64,000 bases of DNA from Pseudocitrobacter corydidari (GCF_021172065.1 NZ_CP087880.1:741111-805110), one strand, 5' to 3'; counted from the stretch's first letter, positions 38,640 to 50,641 are shown. The notes: generated by a model not told the origin, from the letters alone. Numbers and translations are program-made.

Positions 38640-39263
38640 TTAACGCATATTCACGTAAATGCCGGAGGTGACATTTTCAGCAAGACGCACAACGTGATAG
38701 ATCACTTGCTTATTATGCGTTTTAATTTTCCTCTTGATATTACCCTTATGTGACGATACCGTCTTGGCCTTAATATTCATTTGATCCGATATCTGAATCG
38801 TTCCCTGTCCCGACATCCACATCCTTAACATGCTCGATTCCGTCCGACTTAACGATAATGTCGACATGTTGAACTGTTTTACATTGTCATTTTCTTTTTT
38901 CAGATAATTCCCTAAAATATCGTCAAGGGTTTCTGGCTTGATCGATTTGGAGCTAATTAACAGATTACTCCTAACCAGTAAATATTCATCAAAATGGATA
39001 TTTGCAATCGCCATAAAAACGATAAACAGCGTTCTGGGGTGTTGATTAATGATTTGTTTAATGTGCTGACTGCTCTGTGCATCGTGGATAAAACAGTCTT
39101 CATTAATGAACACCACAGACGGACGGCGGGTGCTACACAATGCCGCAAGTCCGTCGACGTCGCTGACGTTATCAATATCGCGCTTCTTAACCCCTCGACT
39201 CGTCAAGTACCCTATCAATCCTAGCCGGGTGTAACTGCATAGATCCATAATAATCGTTGACAT
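38640..39263 (-). CDS. rcsA: RcsA, auxiliary regulator of capsule synthesis
   Basis: 207 residues ([20 protein letters not shown]), the usual length. C-terminal LuxR-type HTH ([43 protein letters not shown] region). RcsA pairs with RcsB to activate colanic-acid or capsule genes and repress flhDC; it is unstable through Lon. AT-rich, as in E. coli. A RcsAB-box-like site lies upstream, consistent with autoregulation, and DsrA/H-NS control is known in E. coli. Confidence 0.96.
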   Translation of the reverse strand: MSTIIMDLCSYTRLGLIGYLTSRGVKKRDIDNVSDVDGLAALCSTRRPSVVFINEDCFIHDAQSSQHIKQIINQHPRTLFIVFMAIANIHFDEYLLVRSNLLISSKSIKPETLDDILGNYLKKENDNVKQFNMSTLSLSRTESSMLRMWMSGQGTIQISDQMNIKAKTVSSHKGNIKRKIKTHNKQVIYHVVRLAENVTSGIYVNMR

Positions 39264-39406
39264 GGCATACCCTCACTCAATGCGTAACGATAATTAACCC
39301 TCTTGCCTGAACACTTCATAACTGCCTGAGCAAATTATTAAAACTAAGAACCAAGCGAAGACGATCAGGCGGCCTAAACTATCCCGTAAAGTTACGTATA
39401 ATTTGC

Positions 39407-39420
39407 CAGGAATCTTCTCA
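39407..39420 (-). promoter_or_regulatory. RcsAB box upstream of rcsA
   Basis: TGAGAAGATTCCTG on the minus strand matches TAAGAATATTCCTA at 11 of 14 positions. It lies about 145-155 bp before the rcsA start, as expected for autoregulation. Confidence 0.6.
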
Positions 39421-39541
39421 AAGTAAAGTAAATGTTATGTTATGTGAGTAGTGTAAAAACAAATAATCCGCGCCAGATATATCCTGGTTGATGTTTTATA
39501 AATTCCCTTTTAGGAATTTCCTTACAATAACGGGAGCGGAT

Positions 39542-40336
39542 TTATGGAGAATTGAGCTGGGGTAACTCGCTGATAATATCAGCTAAAAGATCGAATATTT
39601 CGCTAAATAAATGTTCGCAAAAAGGGGCAATAAGTGGCATTAACGCCGCCATTAATAATATCCCTACAGTTAATGTGACTGGAAAACCGATCACAAACAC
39701 GGACAATTGCGGTGCCATGCGGTTAAGCATACCTAATGCAAGGTTAACGGTGAGCAGCAGCGTAATGACCGGGAGTGCCAGCATAAGGCCATTGAGGAAG
39801 ATGAGCCCGCCGGCCCGAGAGAGGGCCAGAAAGGCGTTGCTGTTAAGAGGTTCACCGCCAATGGGCAAGGTGTGAAAAGTATCGACCAGTAGCGAAATTA
39901 GCCATAAATGGCCGTTAAAAACCAAAAACAGCAGCATGGCGAGCATGTCCATAATTCGCGCCAGTACGGGCATATTCAGGTTGCTGCCGGGATCGACAAA
40001 GGTCGCAAACGATAACCCCATTTGCAGGCCGATAATCTCCCCGGCGGTACGCACGGCGGCAAAGGCAAATTGCATGGTAAACCCCAGCGCAATGCCAATC
40101 AGGATTTGCTGAAGCGCCAACCAAAGGGCGTCAGGCGAAAAAAGCGGAACATCCGGTACCGGAATGGCGGGGGCGATAACCACGGTTATCACCAGCCCGA
40201 GCCCCAGTTTGACGCGCTTAGGTACGGTGCGTTCGCTTAATATCGGGGCTGTAGTAATCAGCGCCAGCACGCGCAGCAGCGGCCAGAAATAGAGACTTAT
40301 CCAGTGGATCCACTGGTCGCTGGTGATATTGAGCAT
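39542..40336 (-). CDS. fliR: FliR, flagellar export gate protein
   Basis: 264 residues, a hydrophobic protein of the flagellar type III export gate. FliR with FliP and FliQ builds the helical pore inside the MS ring. N-terminus [28 protein letters not shown], then the conserved [16 protein letters not shown] and [17 protein letters not shown]. Last gene of the fliL-R operon, five bases after fliQ; no strong terminator was noted behind it. Confidence 0.96.
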   Translation of the reverse strand: MLNITSDQWIHWISLYFWPLLRVLALITTAPILSERTVPKRVKLGLGLVITVVIAPAIPVPDVPLFSPDALWLALQQILIGIALGFTMQFAFAAVRTAGEIIGLQMGLSFATFVDPGSNLNMPVLARIMDMLAMLLFLVFNGHLWLISLLVDTFHTLPIGGEPLNSNAFLALSRAGGLIFLNGLMLALPVITLLLTVNLALGMLNRMAPQLSVFVIGFPVTLTVGILLMAALMPLIAPFCEHLFSEIFDLLADIISELPQLNSP

Positions 40337-40341
40337 CAGGA

Positions 40342-40611
40342 TTAGCCGATGATATACGGAATGTTATTGAACAGGGTGCGTACGTAATCAAGCAGCAGGT
40401 TAAGCATCCACGGCCCGGCGATCACGATAGCGATAAACACGGCGATGATTTTAGGAATGAATGAGAGCGTCATTTCGTTAATCTGCGTCGCCGCCTGCAA
40501 AATACTGATAACCAGCCCCGTAATCAGCGCCACCAGCAGCAGCGGCGCAGCCAGCGCCAGCGCCACTTTCATCGCTTCGGTACCCATCATCATCACGGAT
40601 TCAGGTGTCAT
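40342..40611 (-). CDS. fliQ: FliQ, flagellar export gate protein
   Basis: 89 residues with two membrane hairpins ([20 protein letters not shown]... then [20 protein letters not shown]). Subunit of the FliPQR export gate. Spaced 12 bases after fliP and 5 before fliR, so translated from one operon mRNA. Confidence 0.96.
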   Translation of the reverse strand: MTPESVMMMGTEAMKVALALAAPLLLVALITGLVISILQAATQINEMTLSFIPKIIAVFIAIVIAGPWMLNLLLDYVRTLFNNIPYIIG

Positions 40612-40623
40612 GGCGGGCTCCTG

Positions 40624-41361
40624 TTAACTGTAAAAACTTTGCGCCAGCGAACCGACCAGCAGTTGCCAGCCGTCGACAAGCACGAACAGCATCAGCTTAA
40701 ACGGCAGGGCGATCGTGGCGGGCGGTACCATCATCATCCCCAGCGCCATTAACACGCTGGCGATCACCAGGTCGATAATCAGGAAGGGAATAAAAATGGT
40801 GAAGCCAATCTGGAAGGCGGTTTTCAGCTCGCTGGTCACGTAAGCAGGCAGCAGAATGCGCAGCGGCACCGCTTCCGGGCCTTCAATGGGCGCACTGTTC
40901 GCCAGACGCGCAAACAGCGCCAAATCGGCCTCGCGCGTCTGACGCAGCATAAACTCGCGCAGCGGCTGCGAACCTTTATCCATCGCTTCCTGCAACGAAA
41001 TTTTGTCTTCACTAAAAGGCTGATAGGCGTCGGTGTAAATCTTATCGATGACCGGCGACATGATAAAAAAGGTCAGAAACAGCGCCAGCCCCAACAGCAC
41101 CTGATTCGGTGGTGCAGAGGGCGTTCCCAGCGCGTTGCGCAGCAGACCGAAGACGATAATGATGCGCGTAAAACTGGTCATCATCAGCAAAATGGCCGGA
41201 ATAAACGTCAGCGAGGTGATAAACACCAGCGTCTGAACCGGCAGCGACCAGCTTTGACCGCCGCCCGGTAATGGCTGGCTGACCAGCCCCGGCAGCTGCG
41301 CAAAGGCAGCGGGTGAGAGCAACAACAGCGCAGGGATGAGGACAGCGAAAATAGGGCGCAT
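40624..41361 (-). CDS. fliP: FliP, flagellar export gate protein
   Basis: 245 residues starting [22 protein letters not shown], a cleavable signal peptide as in E. coli FliP. A longer in-frame reading through fliO is rejected because the ATG at 41359-41361 overlaps the fliO stop (ATGA). Conserved [29 protein letters not shown] and the C-terminal [24 protein letters not shown] are present. Core of the export pore. Confidence 0.96.
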   Translation of the reverse strand: MRPIFAVLIPALLLLSPAAFAQLPGLVSQPLPGGGQSWSLPVQTLVFITSLTFIPAILLMMTSFTRIIIVFGLLRNALGTPSAPPNQVLLGLALFLTFFIMSPVIDKIYTDAYQPFSEDKISLQEAMDKGSQPLREFMLRQTREADLALFARLANSAPIEGPEAVPLRILLPAYVTSELKTAFQIGFTIFIPFLIIDLVIASVLMALGMMMVPPATIALPFKLMLFVLVDGWQLLVGSLAQSFYS

Positions 41362-41744
41362 CAGGATCTCCCGGAACGCTTGAGTACGTTTTTCATCAGC
41401 GATGAAAAATCGGCGGCAGCAGGCTGCATAGGGTGAGTATCCGGTGACGCGGGCGGCAGCGTGTGCAGCAGGGTGACCTGCTGTGCAGTGACGCCCAGCA
41501 CCAGCCGGGCATCTTCGACGTTCACCACCACCACGCGCTCGCGTGGGCCGATCGAGGCGCTGGCGCTGACTTTCAGCCCCTGCATACCTCGCACGTGTGT
41601 GCCGCCGAGGCCAAAACGTTTGGCAATCCATGCCCCTGCGAGGATCAGCAAAATAATACCGAGCAGCGCGCCGCTCACCTGAATCAGTGGTGAGGCATCG
41701 GGCACAGACGCGTGCGTGACGGTGGCATGGGTCGGGCTTTTCAT
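41361..41744 (-). CDS. fliO: FliO, flagellar export gate assembly protein
   Basis: 127 residues with one membrane helix ([21 protein letters not shown], about 24-44) and a cytoplasmic domain ([21 protein letters not shown]). FliO aids stable FliP-FliR complex formation. Coupled to fliP by a one-base overlap, two bases after fliN. Confidence 0.95.
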   Translation of the reverse strand: MKSPTHATVTHASVPDASPLIQVSGALLGIILLILAGAWIAKRFGLGGTHVRGMQGLKVSASASIGPRERVVVVNVEDARLVLGVTAQQVTLLHTLPPASPDTHPMQPAAADFSSLMKNVLKRSGRS

Positions 41745-41746
41745 GA

Positions 41747-42160
41747 TTAGCGGCTCAGGCGACGCATGCGCTCGGACGGCGTAATAATGTCGGTGATGCG
41801 CACGCCATATTTGTCCGCGACCACCACCACTTCGCCCTGGGCAATCAGATAGCCGTTAATCAGGATATCCAGCGGTTCGCCTGCCAGGCCATCCAACGCC
41901 ACCACGGAACCCTGCGTCAGGCGCAGCAATTCTTTGATGGTCATGCGGGTGCGGCCCAGTTCAACGGTCAGCTTGACCGGGATATCCATAATCAGATCGA
42001 TATCCTGCAAGGTACCGCTGACGTCGCCGCCGCCCAGTTGCTGGAATACGGCATCCGCCGCGCTTTTACCGCTGGTGGATTGTTGTTCATTCAACGCTTC
42101 AGCCCACAGATCGTCCATTGCGCCGCTGTTCTCGTCGGACGGGTTATTCATATCACTCAT
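41747..42160 (-). CDS. fliN: FliN, flagellar motor switch (C-ring) protein
   Basis: 137 residues; C-terminal SpoA domain ([30 protein letters not shown]). Part of the C-ring with FliG and FliM and docks FliH for export. Overlaps the fliM stop by four bases (ATGA), so translation is coupled. Confidence 0.96.
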   Translation of the reverse strand: MSDMNNPSDENSGAMDDLWAEALNEQQSTSGKSAADAVFQQLGGGDVSGTLQDIDLIMDIPVKLTVELGRTRMTIKELLRLTQGSVVALDGLAGEPLDILINGYLIAQGEVVVVADKYGVRITDIITPSERMRRLSR

Positions 42161-43161
42161 TTGGGCTGTTCCTCATTCAACGAATTCAAAATCGGGTTAA
42201 TCAGGTGTTCGACGCGCAAAGCATATTGTCCTTTCACCGTACCGTACTGGCTGGTCAGCACCGGCACACCATCGACGTGCGCGATAATGCGGTCGGGCTT
42301 ATCAATAGGCAGCACATCGCCGGGTTTTAGCTTCAGGATCTGCGACAATCGCAGTGAGATATCAGCAAAGTTAGCCACCAGCTCTAGCTCGGAGTGTTGC
42401 ACCTGACGCACCAGATTTTCGCGCCAGTTTTGGTCTTCACTGCGCGAGTTTTCCAGCGGCGGGTTTACCAGCAGTTCACGCAGTGGTTCGATCATGCTAA
42501 ACGGCAGGCAGATATTGAATTCGCCGGTCAGGTTGCCGATTTCAACGTGGAAGGGCGTGTTGACCACAATGTCGTTGGGCGAGGTGGTGATATTGGTGAA
42601 TTTAACCTGCATCTCGGAGCGCACGTACTCGACTTCCAGTGGGTTAATCGCTTTCCACGCGTCGCGGTAGCCTTCGAGCGCCAGCTTCAGCATGCGGTTA
42701 ATGACGCGCTGTTCCGTATGGGTAAACTCGCGGCCTTCAACCTTGGTTGGGAAACGACCGTCGCCGCCGAACAGGTTATCCACGGCGATAAACACCAGGC
42801 TCGGTGAGAACACGAACAGCCCGGTGCCGCGTAGCGGTTTCAGGTGGATCAGGTTCAGGTTGGTTGGCACGGGAAGATTGCGCGCAAACTCATGATACGG
42901 CTGGATTTTAATCGCCCCGACGGTAATGTCCGGGCTGCGGCGCAGCAGGTTAAACAGCCCCATGCGGAACTGACGCGCAAAGCGTTCGTTGATGATTTCC
43001 AGCGCCTGCAAACGCTCGCGCACCACGCGACGCTGGGTGTTGGGATCGTAAGGACGAATGTCGTTTTCGCCCGTCACGCCTGCCTGCGGCTCATCGCGGT
43101 TATCGCTGTCGCCGTTGAGCAGGGCGTCGATTTCGGCCTGTGAAAGAATGCTATCGCCCAT
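42157..43161 (-). CDS. fliM: FliM, flagellar motor switch protein
   Basis: 334 residues. N-terminal CheY-P-binding segment MGDSILSQAEIDALLNG, central domain with GGDGRFPT, and a C-terminal SpoA domain (PGDVLPIDKPDRIIAHVDGVPVL). Sets rotation direction. Follows fliL by four bases. Confidence 0.97.
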   Translation of the reverse strand: MGDSILSQAEIDALLNGDSDNRDEPQAGVTGENDIRPYDPNTQRRVVRERLQALEIINERFARQFRMGLFNLLRRSPDITVGAIKIQPYHEFARNLPVPTNLNLIHLKPLRGTGLFVFSPSLVFIAVDNLFGGDGRFPTKVEGREFTHTEQRVINRMLKLALEGYRDAWKAINPLEVEYVRSEMQVKFTNITTSPNDIVVNTPFHVEIGNLTGEFNICLPFSMIEPLRELLVNPPLENSRSEDQNWRENLVRQVQHSELELVANFADISLRLSQILKLKPGDVLPIDKPDRIIAHVDGVPVLTSQYGTVKGQYALRVEHLINPILNSLNEEQPK

Positions 43162-43165
43162 GAGG

Positions 43166-43633
43166 TTATCGCAGAATAAAAGCGGTGTAGAGAACGTCGG
43201 TCACGTCCTGCTTTGGCTGACCGGCAATCAGTGGCGTGCTTAGCGTCTCTTTAATGGCGGCGGCCAGTTTTTGCTTCCCGGCATCGGTCGCCAGCTGCGT
43301 GGCGTCCTGGCGAGAAAGCAGCAGTAGCAGACGACTGCGCACTTCCGGCAGATACTCATTCAGCCGTGCGCGCGTCGCTTCATCTTTCAGGCGCAACGTA
43401 ATGCCGAGATAAAGCACGCGATCCGCATCGCCAAGATTCACCGTAAAGGTATCCAGCGCGAAAAAGACCGGCGCGGCGGGAGGCGGCGTCTCGGTTTTGC
43501 TTTCCGTGGTGCTGTGCTGCTGCATCCGCCAGTAGCTGTAACCGGCGGTTGCTATGGCGGCGAGCGTCACGAGGATCAGCAGCGGCAGCCAAATGGCGCG
43601 TTTGCGGTTTTTGGTGATAGCGGTGTCGGTCAT
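43166..43633 (-). CDS. fliL: FliL, flagellar basal body-associated protein
   Basis: 155 residues; one N-terminal membrane helix ([24 protein letters not shown]) and a periplasmic SPFH-like domain ([26 protein letters not shown]). Supports the stator under load. First gene of the fliLMNOPQR part; about 100 bp separate it from fliK. Confidence 0.96.
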   Translation of the reverse strand: MTDTAITKNRKRAIWLPLLILVTLAAIATAGYSYWRMQQHSTTESKTETPPPAAPVFFALDTFTVNLGDADRVLYLGITLRLKDEATRARLNEYLPEVRSRLLLLLSRQDATQLATDAGKQKLAAAIKETLSTPLIAGQPKQDVTDVLYTAFILR

Positions 43634-43739
43634 CTGATGCGGGCTTCCTGTTGCATATACTGCTTATCGTGTGATTATCCCGACTCCCGCGCGGGTCAAA
43701 GCGTGGAAAAGACGGGAATAATCACGCTACCTCTGGCGT

Positions 43740-44879
43740 TTAGGCAAAAATGTCGACTCTGCCATCGCCGCGTGCGGCGGATTGCAGCGCAGCAGGGGCG
43801 ATCAACGCCTCATCTTCGTCATCCCCGGATGCCGCGCCGCGCCAGGCCGACTGCTGGCCGGAAGCGTGTTGTTGCTGCTGCTGCCCGGCAAAACTCTCGC
43901 TGCTGATATTGCTTTGTCCAAGCTGAATGCCGTTATCGGCCAGTTGCGCGCGAAGCACCGGCAACGCGGCTTCCAGCGCGGCGCGCACGTGGCTGTGTGG
44001 CGATACCATTTGAATCTGCGCCTGGTTATCATCGAGCTTAAGCGAGATATGCACCTGGCCGAGATCTTCCGGGTGCAGACGCAGTTCCGCTGTCTGCTGC
44101 CCCTGACGTGTGAACAGGGTGATGTGCTGGCTTACGCTCTGCTGCCAGTCCGGCGAACCTAATGCCGCCTGCACGATAGGGGCAGGGGCTGGCGGCGTAG
44201 TTTGTGCGGCGACACTGACCAGCCCGGAGAACGTTGCCGTTGGGGCCGCTGCGGTTGGCGTGCTGTCGGCTTCTGCTTTCAGGGCAATTGGTGTCAGCTG
44301 CGGCGTGCTTTGGGCGACGGCGGGCAGTTCACTGTTGGCAAGCGGCTGCGCGATATCTTTGCTGGCGGCGTGCTGAGCAAAAGATTTATCACCGCCGCGT
44401 TCTGATACACCGTTCAGGGTGGGCGTGTCAGTGCCTGCGGTGACCGTTGTCGGTTGTGCAGGTTGCACCGCTGGCAGCATGGCCATCAGCGCGCTCATCC
44501 CGGTAAGCGATGCGTCGCTAACGGTTTCGTCGTCATCGCTATCCTCCTGCGGCTTGGCGTTCTGAACATCGCTTTTCAGATGCGAGGCCAATTGGCTGAG
44601 CAGCGTCTGCGTATCCGTTGTCGCCCCATCCGGCAGTTCGACCGTGGTCTGTGCAGTCTCCTGCTGTAACAGCCATTCGGTAACGGAGGTTTTTGCCGGC
44701 GTTTTATCATCCTCTTCCTGAGAAAGGGCGGCGGTCAGGCTTTTCAGTGGTTTGCTATTTTCACTCCCCAGCGCATCGCTGAGCAGGCTGAGAAAATCCG
44801 CCTCGCCGCCCGCCTGCGTGGAAATACCCGGCGTACCGCTATCGACGTCCGGGGCTAAAAGCGTGAGCAGGTTAATCAT
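43740..44879 (-). CDS. fliK: FliK, flagellar hook-length control protein
   Basis: 379 residues. Long, low-complexity Ala/Thr/Pro/Ser-rich N-terminal ruler (poorly conserved) and the conserved C-terminal switch domain ([37 protein letters not shown]) that tells FlhB to change from hook to filament export. Overlaps the fliJ stop by eight bases. Confidence 0.95.
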   Translation of the reverse strand: MINLLTLLAPDVDSGTPGISTQAGGEADFLSLLSDALGSENSKPLKSLTAALSQEEDDKTPAKTSVTEWLLQQETAQTTVELPDGATTDTQTLLSQLASHLKSDVQNAKPQEDSDDDETVSDASLTGMSALMAMLPAVQPAQPTTVTAGTDTPTLNGVSERGGDKSFAQHAASKDIAQPLANSELPAVAQSTPQLTPIALKAEADSTPTAAAPTATFSGLVSVAAQTTPPAPAPIVQAALGSPDWQQSVSQHITLFTRQGQQTAELRLHPEDLGQVHISLKLDDNQAQIQMVSPHSHVRAALEAALPVLRAQLADNGIQLGQSNISSESFAGQQQQQHASGQQSAWRGAASGDDEDEALIAPAALQSAARGDGRVDIFA

Positions 44880-45318
44880 TGCGATTCCTCAACGTGGCGC
44901 GCTGGGCAAATTCATCCATCTTTTTCTGGTCGAGGCGGTTCTCCGCCAGCAGCGTGGCGCTGGCCTGGCGCTCCTGCAACGTCTCCCACGCCTGAAGACG
45001 CTGTTTTTTCTCGCGCCAGAAGGTCAGCGCTTGCTCAACTTTGTTATTCCATTGCAGCAACTGCTGGCGATGTTGTTCAATCGCACTTTCCAGCGTCTGA
45101 ATAAACTGCTGATAGTTTTGCCAGCGCAGGCTGGCAATCCCCTGACTCATGTCGCTGTTGAGGTTGTTTTGATATTCGAGCTGGTAATCCATCAGCATCT
45201 GCAATTGCTCTTCTACTTTCTGAAAACCACGACGCATCTCGCCGAGCCTGAGCGCGGCGGTATCCACCTCGTTTTCCGCCAGCTCTTTGAGCGTGGCTAA
45301 TGCACCTTGTTGCGCCAT
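44872..45318 (-). CDS. fliJ: FliJ, flagellar export chaperone/stalk protein
   Basis: 148 residues, almost entirely alpha-helical coiled coil ([21 protein letters not shown]..., [21 protein letters not shown]). Inserts into the FliI hexamer like gamma in F1 and links it to FlhA. Starts 21 bases after fliI. Confidence 0.95.
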   Translation of the reverse strand: MAQQGALATLKELAENEVDTAALRLGEMRRGFQKVEEQLQMLMDYQLEYQNNLNSDMSQGIASLRWQNYQQFIQTLESAIEQHRQQLLQWNNKVEQALTFWREKKQRLQAWETLQERQASATLLAENRLDQKKMDEFAQRATLRNRND

Positions 45319-45339
45319 CTTGCGGTACCTCCTGCTTCA

Positions 45340-46710
45340 TCAGGTTGACGGGAAAATTCGCTCAAGCCCCTGAAGAGAACTCTCCCAGTCGGCTTTTTCC
45401 AGAATGCCCTGCTGCAAAAATGCTTCCAGCTGCGGCCACAGGGCGATGGCGCGATCCAGCATCGGGTCGCTGCCTTTGGCGTAAGCGCCCACGCTTACCA
45501 GATCGCGGTTACGCTGGAAGCTGGAGAGCAGCTGTTTGAAATGACGTACGCGGGCGTAGTGCGGCTCGCTGATAAGCGCGGTCATGGCGCGGCTGATGGA
45601 CGCTTCAATATCGATGGCCGGATAGTGCCCGGCCTCCGCCAGCCTGCGCGACAACACAATATGCCCGTCGAGAATGGCGCGCGCCGAATCGGCGATGGGA
45701 TCCTGTTGATCGTCGCCTTCGGTCAGCACCGTATAAAATGCGGTCACTGAACCGCCGCCGCTGATGCCGTTCCCGGCACGTTCAACCAGTGCGGGCAGTT
45801 TGGCAAAAACGGAAGGCGGGTACCCTTTGGTGGCGGGCGGCTCGCCAATCGCCAGGGCGATTTCACGCTGCGCCATCGCGTAGCGGGTGAGGGAGTCCAT
45901 AATCAGCAGTACGTGCAGGCCGCGATCGCGGAAATCTTCCGCCACGCGGGTGGCATAGGCCGCACCCTGCATACGCAGCAGCGGCGACACATCCGCCGGT
46001 GCGGCGATCACCACCGAACGGGCCCGGCCTTCGCTACCGAGAATGTTCTCGATAAAATCTTTCACTTCGCGTCCGCGCTCGCCAATCAGGCCAACCACAA
46101 TCACATCCGCCTGGGTGTAGCGCGCCATCATCCCCAGCAGCACGCTTTTACCGACGCCGGATCCGGCAAACAGCCCCATACGCTGCCCGCGACCGACGGT
46201 GAGCAGGGCGTTGATGGGCCGCACGCCGGTATCCAGCACATGTTCAATCGGCGTGCGCTGGAGCGGGTTAAACGGTGGTGTAATGAGCGCGCCGGTTTCG
46301 GTGGTCTCCGGCGCGGGCAGACCATCGAGCGGTTTGCCGCTGCCGTCAAGCACGCGCCCCAGCAGCGCCGGGCCGAGCGGTAATTGTTTGCCGCTTTGTA
46401 ACCCGTCGCCGGAGGCATTACGCGCATAGACGCGCGCGCCGGGCAAAATACCTTCCACTTCTTCCAGCGGCATCAGAAACAGGCGATGACCATTGAAGCC
46501 CACCACTTCGCTTTCCACTTCCTGCGTTTCTGCGCCAAGCTGGCGCTCGATAATGCAGGTCGCACCGAGCGGCAGTTGCAGACCGGTGGCTTCCAGCACC
46601 AGCCCGGTTGCACGGGTCAGGCGTCCATAGCGACGTACGGCGGGAAGCTGGGCGATGCGCGCTTCGACGTTATCCAGCGTTGTCAGCCAGCGAGTGAGAC
46701 GCGCGGTCAT
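45340..46710 (-). CDS. fliI: FliI, flagellum-specific export ATPase
   Basis: 456 residues. Walker [21 protein letters not shown], Walker B region [19 protein letters not shown], and the F1-beta-like [11 protein letters not shown]. Powers export together with the proton-motive force; forms a hexamer controlled by FliH. Its ATG overlaps the fliH stop by one base. Confidence 0.97.
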   Translation of the reverse strand: MTARLTRWLTTLDNVEARIAQLPAVRRYGRLTRATGLVLEATGLQLPLGATCIIERQLGAETQEVESEVVGFNGHRLFLMPLEEVEGILPGARVYARNASGDGLQSGKQLPLGPALLGRVLDGSGKPLDGLPAPETTETGALITPPFNPLQRTPIEHVLDTGVRPINALLTVGRGQRMGLFAGSGVGKSVLLGMMARYTQADVIVVGLIGERGREVKDFIENILGSEGRARSVVIAAPADVSPLLRMQGAAYATRVAEDFRDRGLHVLLIMDSLTRYAMAQREIALAIGEPPATKGYPPSVFAKLPALVERAGNGISGGGSVTAFYTVLTEGDDQQDPIADSARAILDGHIVLSRRLAEAGHYPAIDIEASISRAMTALISEPHYARVRHFKQLLSSFQRNRDLVSVGAYAKGSDPMLDRAIALWPQLEAFLQQGILEKADWESSLQGLERIFPST

Positions 46711-47405
46711 CAGCAGGCTCCCGGCGCGGCAAGACGGCAGAGTTCCTGCCAGCGGGTGGCGACGCTCGCATCAAGGTCACCCTCATCGGCGCTGACTTTA
46801 CAGCCACCAGGATGTAACGTCGGATCGCCGCGCAGTCGCCAGCCGTGCAGGCTTAAGGTGGCACCCAGAACCGCTTCTACGCGAGGAAGATCGCCAGGGT
46901 TTACGCGCAGCTGCGGCTTGCCGCTAAACAACGGTTCCTGTTGCAGTAACGCCTGAATCTGTTTAATCAATGCAGAACTGTCGATGGACGTGGTCTCGCC
47001 GATAATTTGTCGGGCGGCTTCCAGCGCCATCTGCATTAAACGTGAGGCGATAACGCTATCCATCGCATCCAGCGTATGCTGGAACTCGCTGACCAGTTGC
47101 TGCATGCGGGCATGGAGCGGGGCTTGCTCTTGTTGCGCCTGCATCTGGCCTTGTTCAAGCCCTTGCGCCAGTCCGTCCTGATACCCCTGCTGCTGCCCGG
47201 CGGCGCGGCCTTCCTGCAACCCCGCCTGATAGCCCTGTTCATGGGCCTGGATCTGAATTTGTGCCAGTTGCTGCTGTCGCAACGCTTCTTCGGAAAGCGT
47301 CACCGTTTCCGCGTCGGGTTCCTGCTCAGGGATGAATATCGCCTCCTCTGAGGGCGGGGCGAGATCGTCCGGCTGCCAGACTTTCCACGGCGTGGTATCA
47401 GACAT
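46710..47405 (-). CDS. fliH: FliH, negative regulator of FliI
   Basis: 231 residues from [18 protein letters not shown], matching the E. coli start; seven earlier in-frame codons are dropped. Gly-spaced helical repeats ([19 protein letters not shown], the GxxxG stretch) precede the FliI-binding C-terminal part. Starts eight bases before the end of fliG. Confidence 0.95.
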   Translation of the reverse strand: MSDTTPWKVWQPDDLAPPSEEAIFIPEQEPDAETVTLSEEALRQQQLAQIQIQAHEQGYQAGLQEGRAAGQQQGYQDGLAQGLEQGQMQAQQEQAPLHARMQQLVSEFQHTLDAMDSVIASRLMQMALEAARQIIGETTSIDSSALIKQIQALLQQEPLFSGKPQLRVNPGDLPRVEAVLGATLSLHGWRLRGDPTLHPGGCKVSADEGDLDASVATRWQELCRLAAPGAC

Positions 47406-48393
47406 AGGTGTCGTCTCCGCTGCCAATCACCATCTCGCCGGTTTCCGCCAGACGACGCACAATCAGCAGAATCGCTTTCTGCTCGTTTTCCACCTGCGAC
47501 AGCCGCACCGGGCCACGATTGGCGAGGTCGTCGCGCAGAATATCGGCGGCACGCTGAGACATATTGCGCAGGAACTTCTCTCGCAACGGCGGTTCGGAAC
47601 CTTTGAGCGCGATAAGTAGCGATTCGGAGTCCACTTCCTGCAACAGGCGCTGAATGCTGCGATCGTCCACCTCGACCAGATTTTCGAACAGGAACATCTC
47701 GTCGATAATTTTTTGCGCCAGCTCGCCGTCGAATTCGCGCACGGCGGTGATAACCGCTTCTTCCTGTTGGGTTTTCATCAGGTTAATAATTTCAGCCGCC
47801 GTTCTTACGCCGCCCATTTTGCTGCGCTTAAGGTTCTGACCATCAAGCAGACCGTTAAGCACTTCGGTCAGCTCCGCCAGTGCCGCAGGCTGCACCCCGC
47901 CGAAGGTGGCGATACGCAGCATCACATCGTGACGCAGACGCTCGTCGAACAGCGCCAGAATATCGGCGGCCTGCGCGCGCTTGAGGTGGACCAGGATGGT
48001 GGCGATGATTTGCGGATGCTCGTCGCGAATGATATCGGCGGCGCTCTGCGGCTCCATAAAGTTGAGCGTCTCGATGCCGCTGGCGGTTTCGCGGGTCTCG
48101 AGAATATCCTCCAGCAGGCTGGCGGCACGCTCTTCGCCCAGCGCTTTCACCAGCACCGAGCGCAGATATTCGTTGGCGTTGACGCTCAGTGCGGCGTACT
48201 GCTCGGCTTCCTGCTCAAACTCCGCCAGCACTTCGGTAAGCTGTTTATTGGAGATCTGCTTCACATTGGCCATCGCGGTACTCAACTGTTGTACTTCACG
48301 GGCCGACAGGTGCTTAAACACCTCGGCGGCGCGATCTTCGCCAATGGTCATCAGCAGAATGACGCTTTTATCTACACCGCTTAATTTACTCAT
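47398..48393 (-). CDS. fliG: FliG, flagellar motor switch/torque protein
   Basis: 331 residues. Three ARM-like domains; the EHPQ motif ([11 protein letters not shown]) for FliM binding and the C-terminal charged helix ([20 protein letters not shown]) facing MotA are visible. Overlaps fliF by eight bases. Confidence 0.97.
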   Translation of the reverse strand: MSKLSGVDKSVILLMTIGEDRAAEVFKHLSAREVQQLSTAMANVKQISNKQLTEVLAEFEQEAEQYAALSVNANEYLRSVLVKALGEERAASLLEDILETRETASGIETLNFMEPQSAADIIRDEHPQIIATILVHLKRAQAADILALFDERLRHDVMLRIATFGGVQPAALAELTEVLNGLLDGQNLKRSKMGGVRTAAEIINLMKTQQEEAVITAVREFDGELAQKIIDEMFLFENLVEVDDRSIQRLLQEVDSESLLIALKGSEPPLREKFLRNMSQRAADILRDDLANRGPVRLSQVENEQKAILLIVRRLAETGEMVIGSGDDTYV

Positions 48394-50047
48394 GATCGTT
48401 ATTCATCCACTGGCGGATGACCAGCGCGACAACGCGCGGATCGTTATCAGACATATCGCGAATACGCTGGCTCATCACTTCCGCCCCCATTCGCTGGTTG
48501 GCGCGACGCTGCTGGAGTTGCTCATCTTTGCTGAGATGCACTTCCACCGCGTCCTGCGTTTCCTGGATAACGCGCGCCTGCTCGGCGGCGACCTGCGTCT
48601 CCTGCTGACGGCGCATTAACTGTGGACGCACGGCTTTGCGCCACAGCAGCCAGGCTACCAATAGCACCAGTAACCAGCGGCCCAGCGACATCAACTGATC
48701 GATAAACGACTGCTGTTGCCAGAATGGCAGTTCTCCGCCGGTTTCTTCCGACTGGGTGAACGGCGAGTTGACCACGTTGAGGGTATCGCCACGCTGGCTG
48801 GAAAAGCCCATTGCTTCGCGGGTGAGATCGTCGATTTGCTTCATTTGCTCGGCGCTGAGCGCCTGGGTTTTGCCATCCGCCAGCGCGCGATAGTTCACCA
48901 CCACCGCCACGGAAAGGCGCTGGATGTCGCCCACGTTGCGTTTGGTATGGCGAATGGTGCGATCCACTTCGTAGTTACTGGTTTCGTTACGCTGCGTGTT
49001 TCGCGGCCCGCCGCTGCTCTGAGTGGTGGTGGTGCGGCTAGTGTTATTGGCGGGCGGTGTTGTAATCGGAGCTGACGGCGCGGGCGCAGGGGAGTTTGAC
49101 AGCGCGCCTGGCACGCCGCCCGGATACGGGCTGCCGATTTGCTCGCTCTCGTTCACCTGACGTGAACGCAGCACGGCCTGGCTGGCGTCGCCGTTCGGGC
49201 GATACTGCTCTTCGGTTTGCTCTTTATTATCAAAATCGATCTGCGCGGTGACCTGTGCGTGCACGTTACTGTTGCCCACGATGGGCCCCAGAATGGCTTC
49301 GATGCGCCGCTGCACGCGGCTTTCAACGTCGGCGGCGTACTTCAGCTGCGCGTCGTTCAGGTCACGGGCATTGGTATTGGATTGCGTGAGCAGATGCCCG
49401 CTTTGATCGACCAGCGTAACGTTGCCTGGCGGCAGCCCGGCGACGGAACTGGATACCAGATGCACCACCGCGGAAATTTGTCCTTCGTCGAGCGCGCGAC
49501 CCGGTTCAAGATTGACGGTCACCGAGGCGGAAGGGGATTTTTGTTCACGCACGAACAGCGACGGTTTGGGCATCGCTAAATGGACGCGGGCACTCTTCAC
49601 CGGCCCCAGGGTTTCGATGGTGCGTGACAGCTCGCCCTCCAGCGCGCGCTGATAGTTCACCTGTTCGCTGAACTGGCTGATGCCGAACTTCTCTTGATCG
49701 AGCAATTCAAAACCGACCGCGCCACCTTTTGGCAAACCGGCCTGCGCCAGACGCAGGCGAAGTTCATGCACTTTATCCGCAGGAACTTCGATTGCGCCGC
49801 CGTTATCCGCGAAGCGGTAGGGGACGTTCATCTGCGTTAACTGACTGACAATAGCGCCGCCGTCCTGATCGGACAGGTTGCTAAACAGCTTGCGGTAGTC
49901 CGGGCTTTTCGCCCACAGCACCAGCGCAACAACGATAGCCACCGCGGCGGCGCTGGCCACCATCAAGGGAATTTTCGGGTTTGCGCGCAGGCGACTGACC
50001 CACTCCAGCGTTTTAGTTTGCGGCGTAGTCGTGGCGTTCGCGCTCAT
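48386..50047 (-). CDS. fliF: FliF, flagellar MS-ring protein
   Basis: 553 residues. Membrane helices at about 27-47 and 445-465, ring-building motifs between them ([25 protein letters not shown]), and a Pro/Thr/Ser-rich loop ([15 protein letters not shown]). The C-terminal tail [18 protein letters not shown] binds FliG. First gene of the minus-strand operon fliFGHIJK, divergent from fliE. Confidence 0.97.
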   Translation of the reverse strand: MSANATTTPQTKTLEWVSRLRANPKIPLMVASAAAVAIVVALVLWAKSPDYRKLFSNLSDQDGGAIVSQLTQMNVPYRFADNGGAIEVPADKVHELRLRLAQAGLPKGGAVGFELLDQEKFGISQFSEQVNYQRALEGELSRTIETLGPVKSARVHLAMPKPSLFVREQKSPSASVTVNLEPGRALDEGQISAVVHLVSSSVAGLPPGNVTLVDQSGHLLTQSNTNARDLNDAQLKYAADVESRVQRRIEAILGPIVGNSNVHAQVTAQIDFDNKEQTEEQYRPNGDASQAVLRSRQVNESEQIGSPYPGGVPGALSNSPAPAPSAPITTPPANNTSRTTTTQSSGGPRNTQRNETSNYEVDRTIRHTKRNVGDIQRLSVAVVVNYRALADGKTQALSAEQMKQIDDLTREAMGFSSQRGDTLNVVNSPFTQSEETGGELPFWQQQSFIDQLMSLGRWLLVLLVAWLLWRKAVRPQLMRRQQETQVAAEQARVIQETQDAVEVHLSKDEQLQQRRANQRMGAEVMSQRIRDMSDNDPRVVALVIRQWMNNDHE

Positions 50048-50123
50048 TGCGCACCTCTTAAATCCTGAAAGATGGCGTTAAATGTGTACAAAAACAAAGC
50101 AGACTCCCGGGCGACGAACACAA

Positions 50124-50141
50124 AATGACAGCGCTGCCATT
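50124..50141. promoter_or_regulatory. possible FlhD4C2 site between fliF and fliE
   Basis: AATGACAGCGCTGCCATT is an imperfect dyad whose halves AATG-CAG resemble the AATGGCAG start of FlhDC half-sites. Lies in the 213-bp divergent region where class II control is expected. Spacing is not classical, so this is tentative. Confidence 0.3.
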
Positions 50142-50260
50142 ATTTGCTGCCTTGAGATTTTCTATGGTCCAAATAACCCGTTTTTTTGCCGCTAATTAAC
50201 GCCTTTATCTTATTGACAAGATGCTAATCTCTGCTCCATTAACATTTTCAGGGGTGGGTT

Positions 50261-50572
50261 ATGGCAATTCAGGGTATTGAGGGCGTGCTGTCACAGTTAC
50301 AAATGACGGCCAATGTGGCGCGGAATCAGCAGGTGGATACGCAGTCAACCGTGAGCTTCGCCGGGCAACTGAGCGCCGCGCTGGATCGCATCAGCGATAC
50401 GCAAAACGCCGCACGCACCCAGGCGGAGAACTTTACCCTTGGCGTACCCGGCGTGGCGCTGAATGATGTTATGACCGATCTGCAAAAATCATCCGTGTCG
50501 TTACAGATGGGCATTCAGGTGAGGAATAAAATGGTGAGTGCGTATCAGGAAGTGATGGGTATGCAGGTGTAG
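50261..50572 (+). CDS. fliE: FliE, MS ring-rod junction protein
   Basis: 103 residues, full length, ending YQEVMGMQV. FliE is the first exported rod-side protein and joins the MS ring to the rod. The final 20 bases of the gene are one copy of the prophage attachment repeat, so the last codons and the TAG stop come from, or were rebuilt by, the integration; the right-hand copy reads the same codons with TAA. Confidence 0.96.
   Translation: MAIQGIEGVLSQLQMTANVARNQQVDTQSTVSFAGQLSAALDRISDTQNAARTQAENFTLGVPGVALNDVMTDLQKSSVSLQMGIQVRNKMVSAYQEVMGMQV
50552..50571 (+). repeat. prophage attachment site, left copy (end of fliE)
   Basis: gtgatgggtatgcaggtgta; matches 59951-59970 at 19 of 20 bases in direct orientation. 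It codes the last residues of FliE, so integration keeps the gene intact. Confidence 0.85.
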
Positions 50573-50623
50573 GTTATCTAACCTTATGATTATAATTGTT
50601 TTATCACATCCGATCCCACTGCG

Positions 50624-50641
50624 TGGGGCATGGATGGGGCA
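50624..50641. repeat. left arm-type integrase site (two TGGGGCA units)
   Basis: TGGGGCATGGATGGGGCA, identical to 59815-59832. Two TGGGGCA units 11 bp apart. Lies inside the 3' end of the integrase gene, 52 bp from the left core. Assignment as a P-arm site is inference. Confidence 0.6.

Noticed and set aside
41361..41631. FliP reading frame extended upstream through fliO
   Set aside because: FliP has its own signal peptide and an ATG overlapping the fliO stop; the extension is FliO in another frame.
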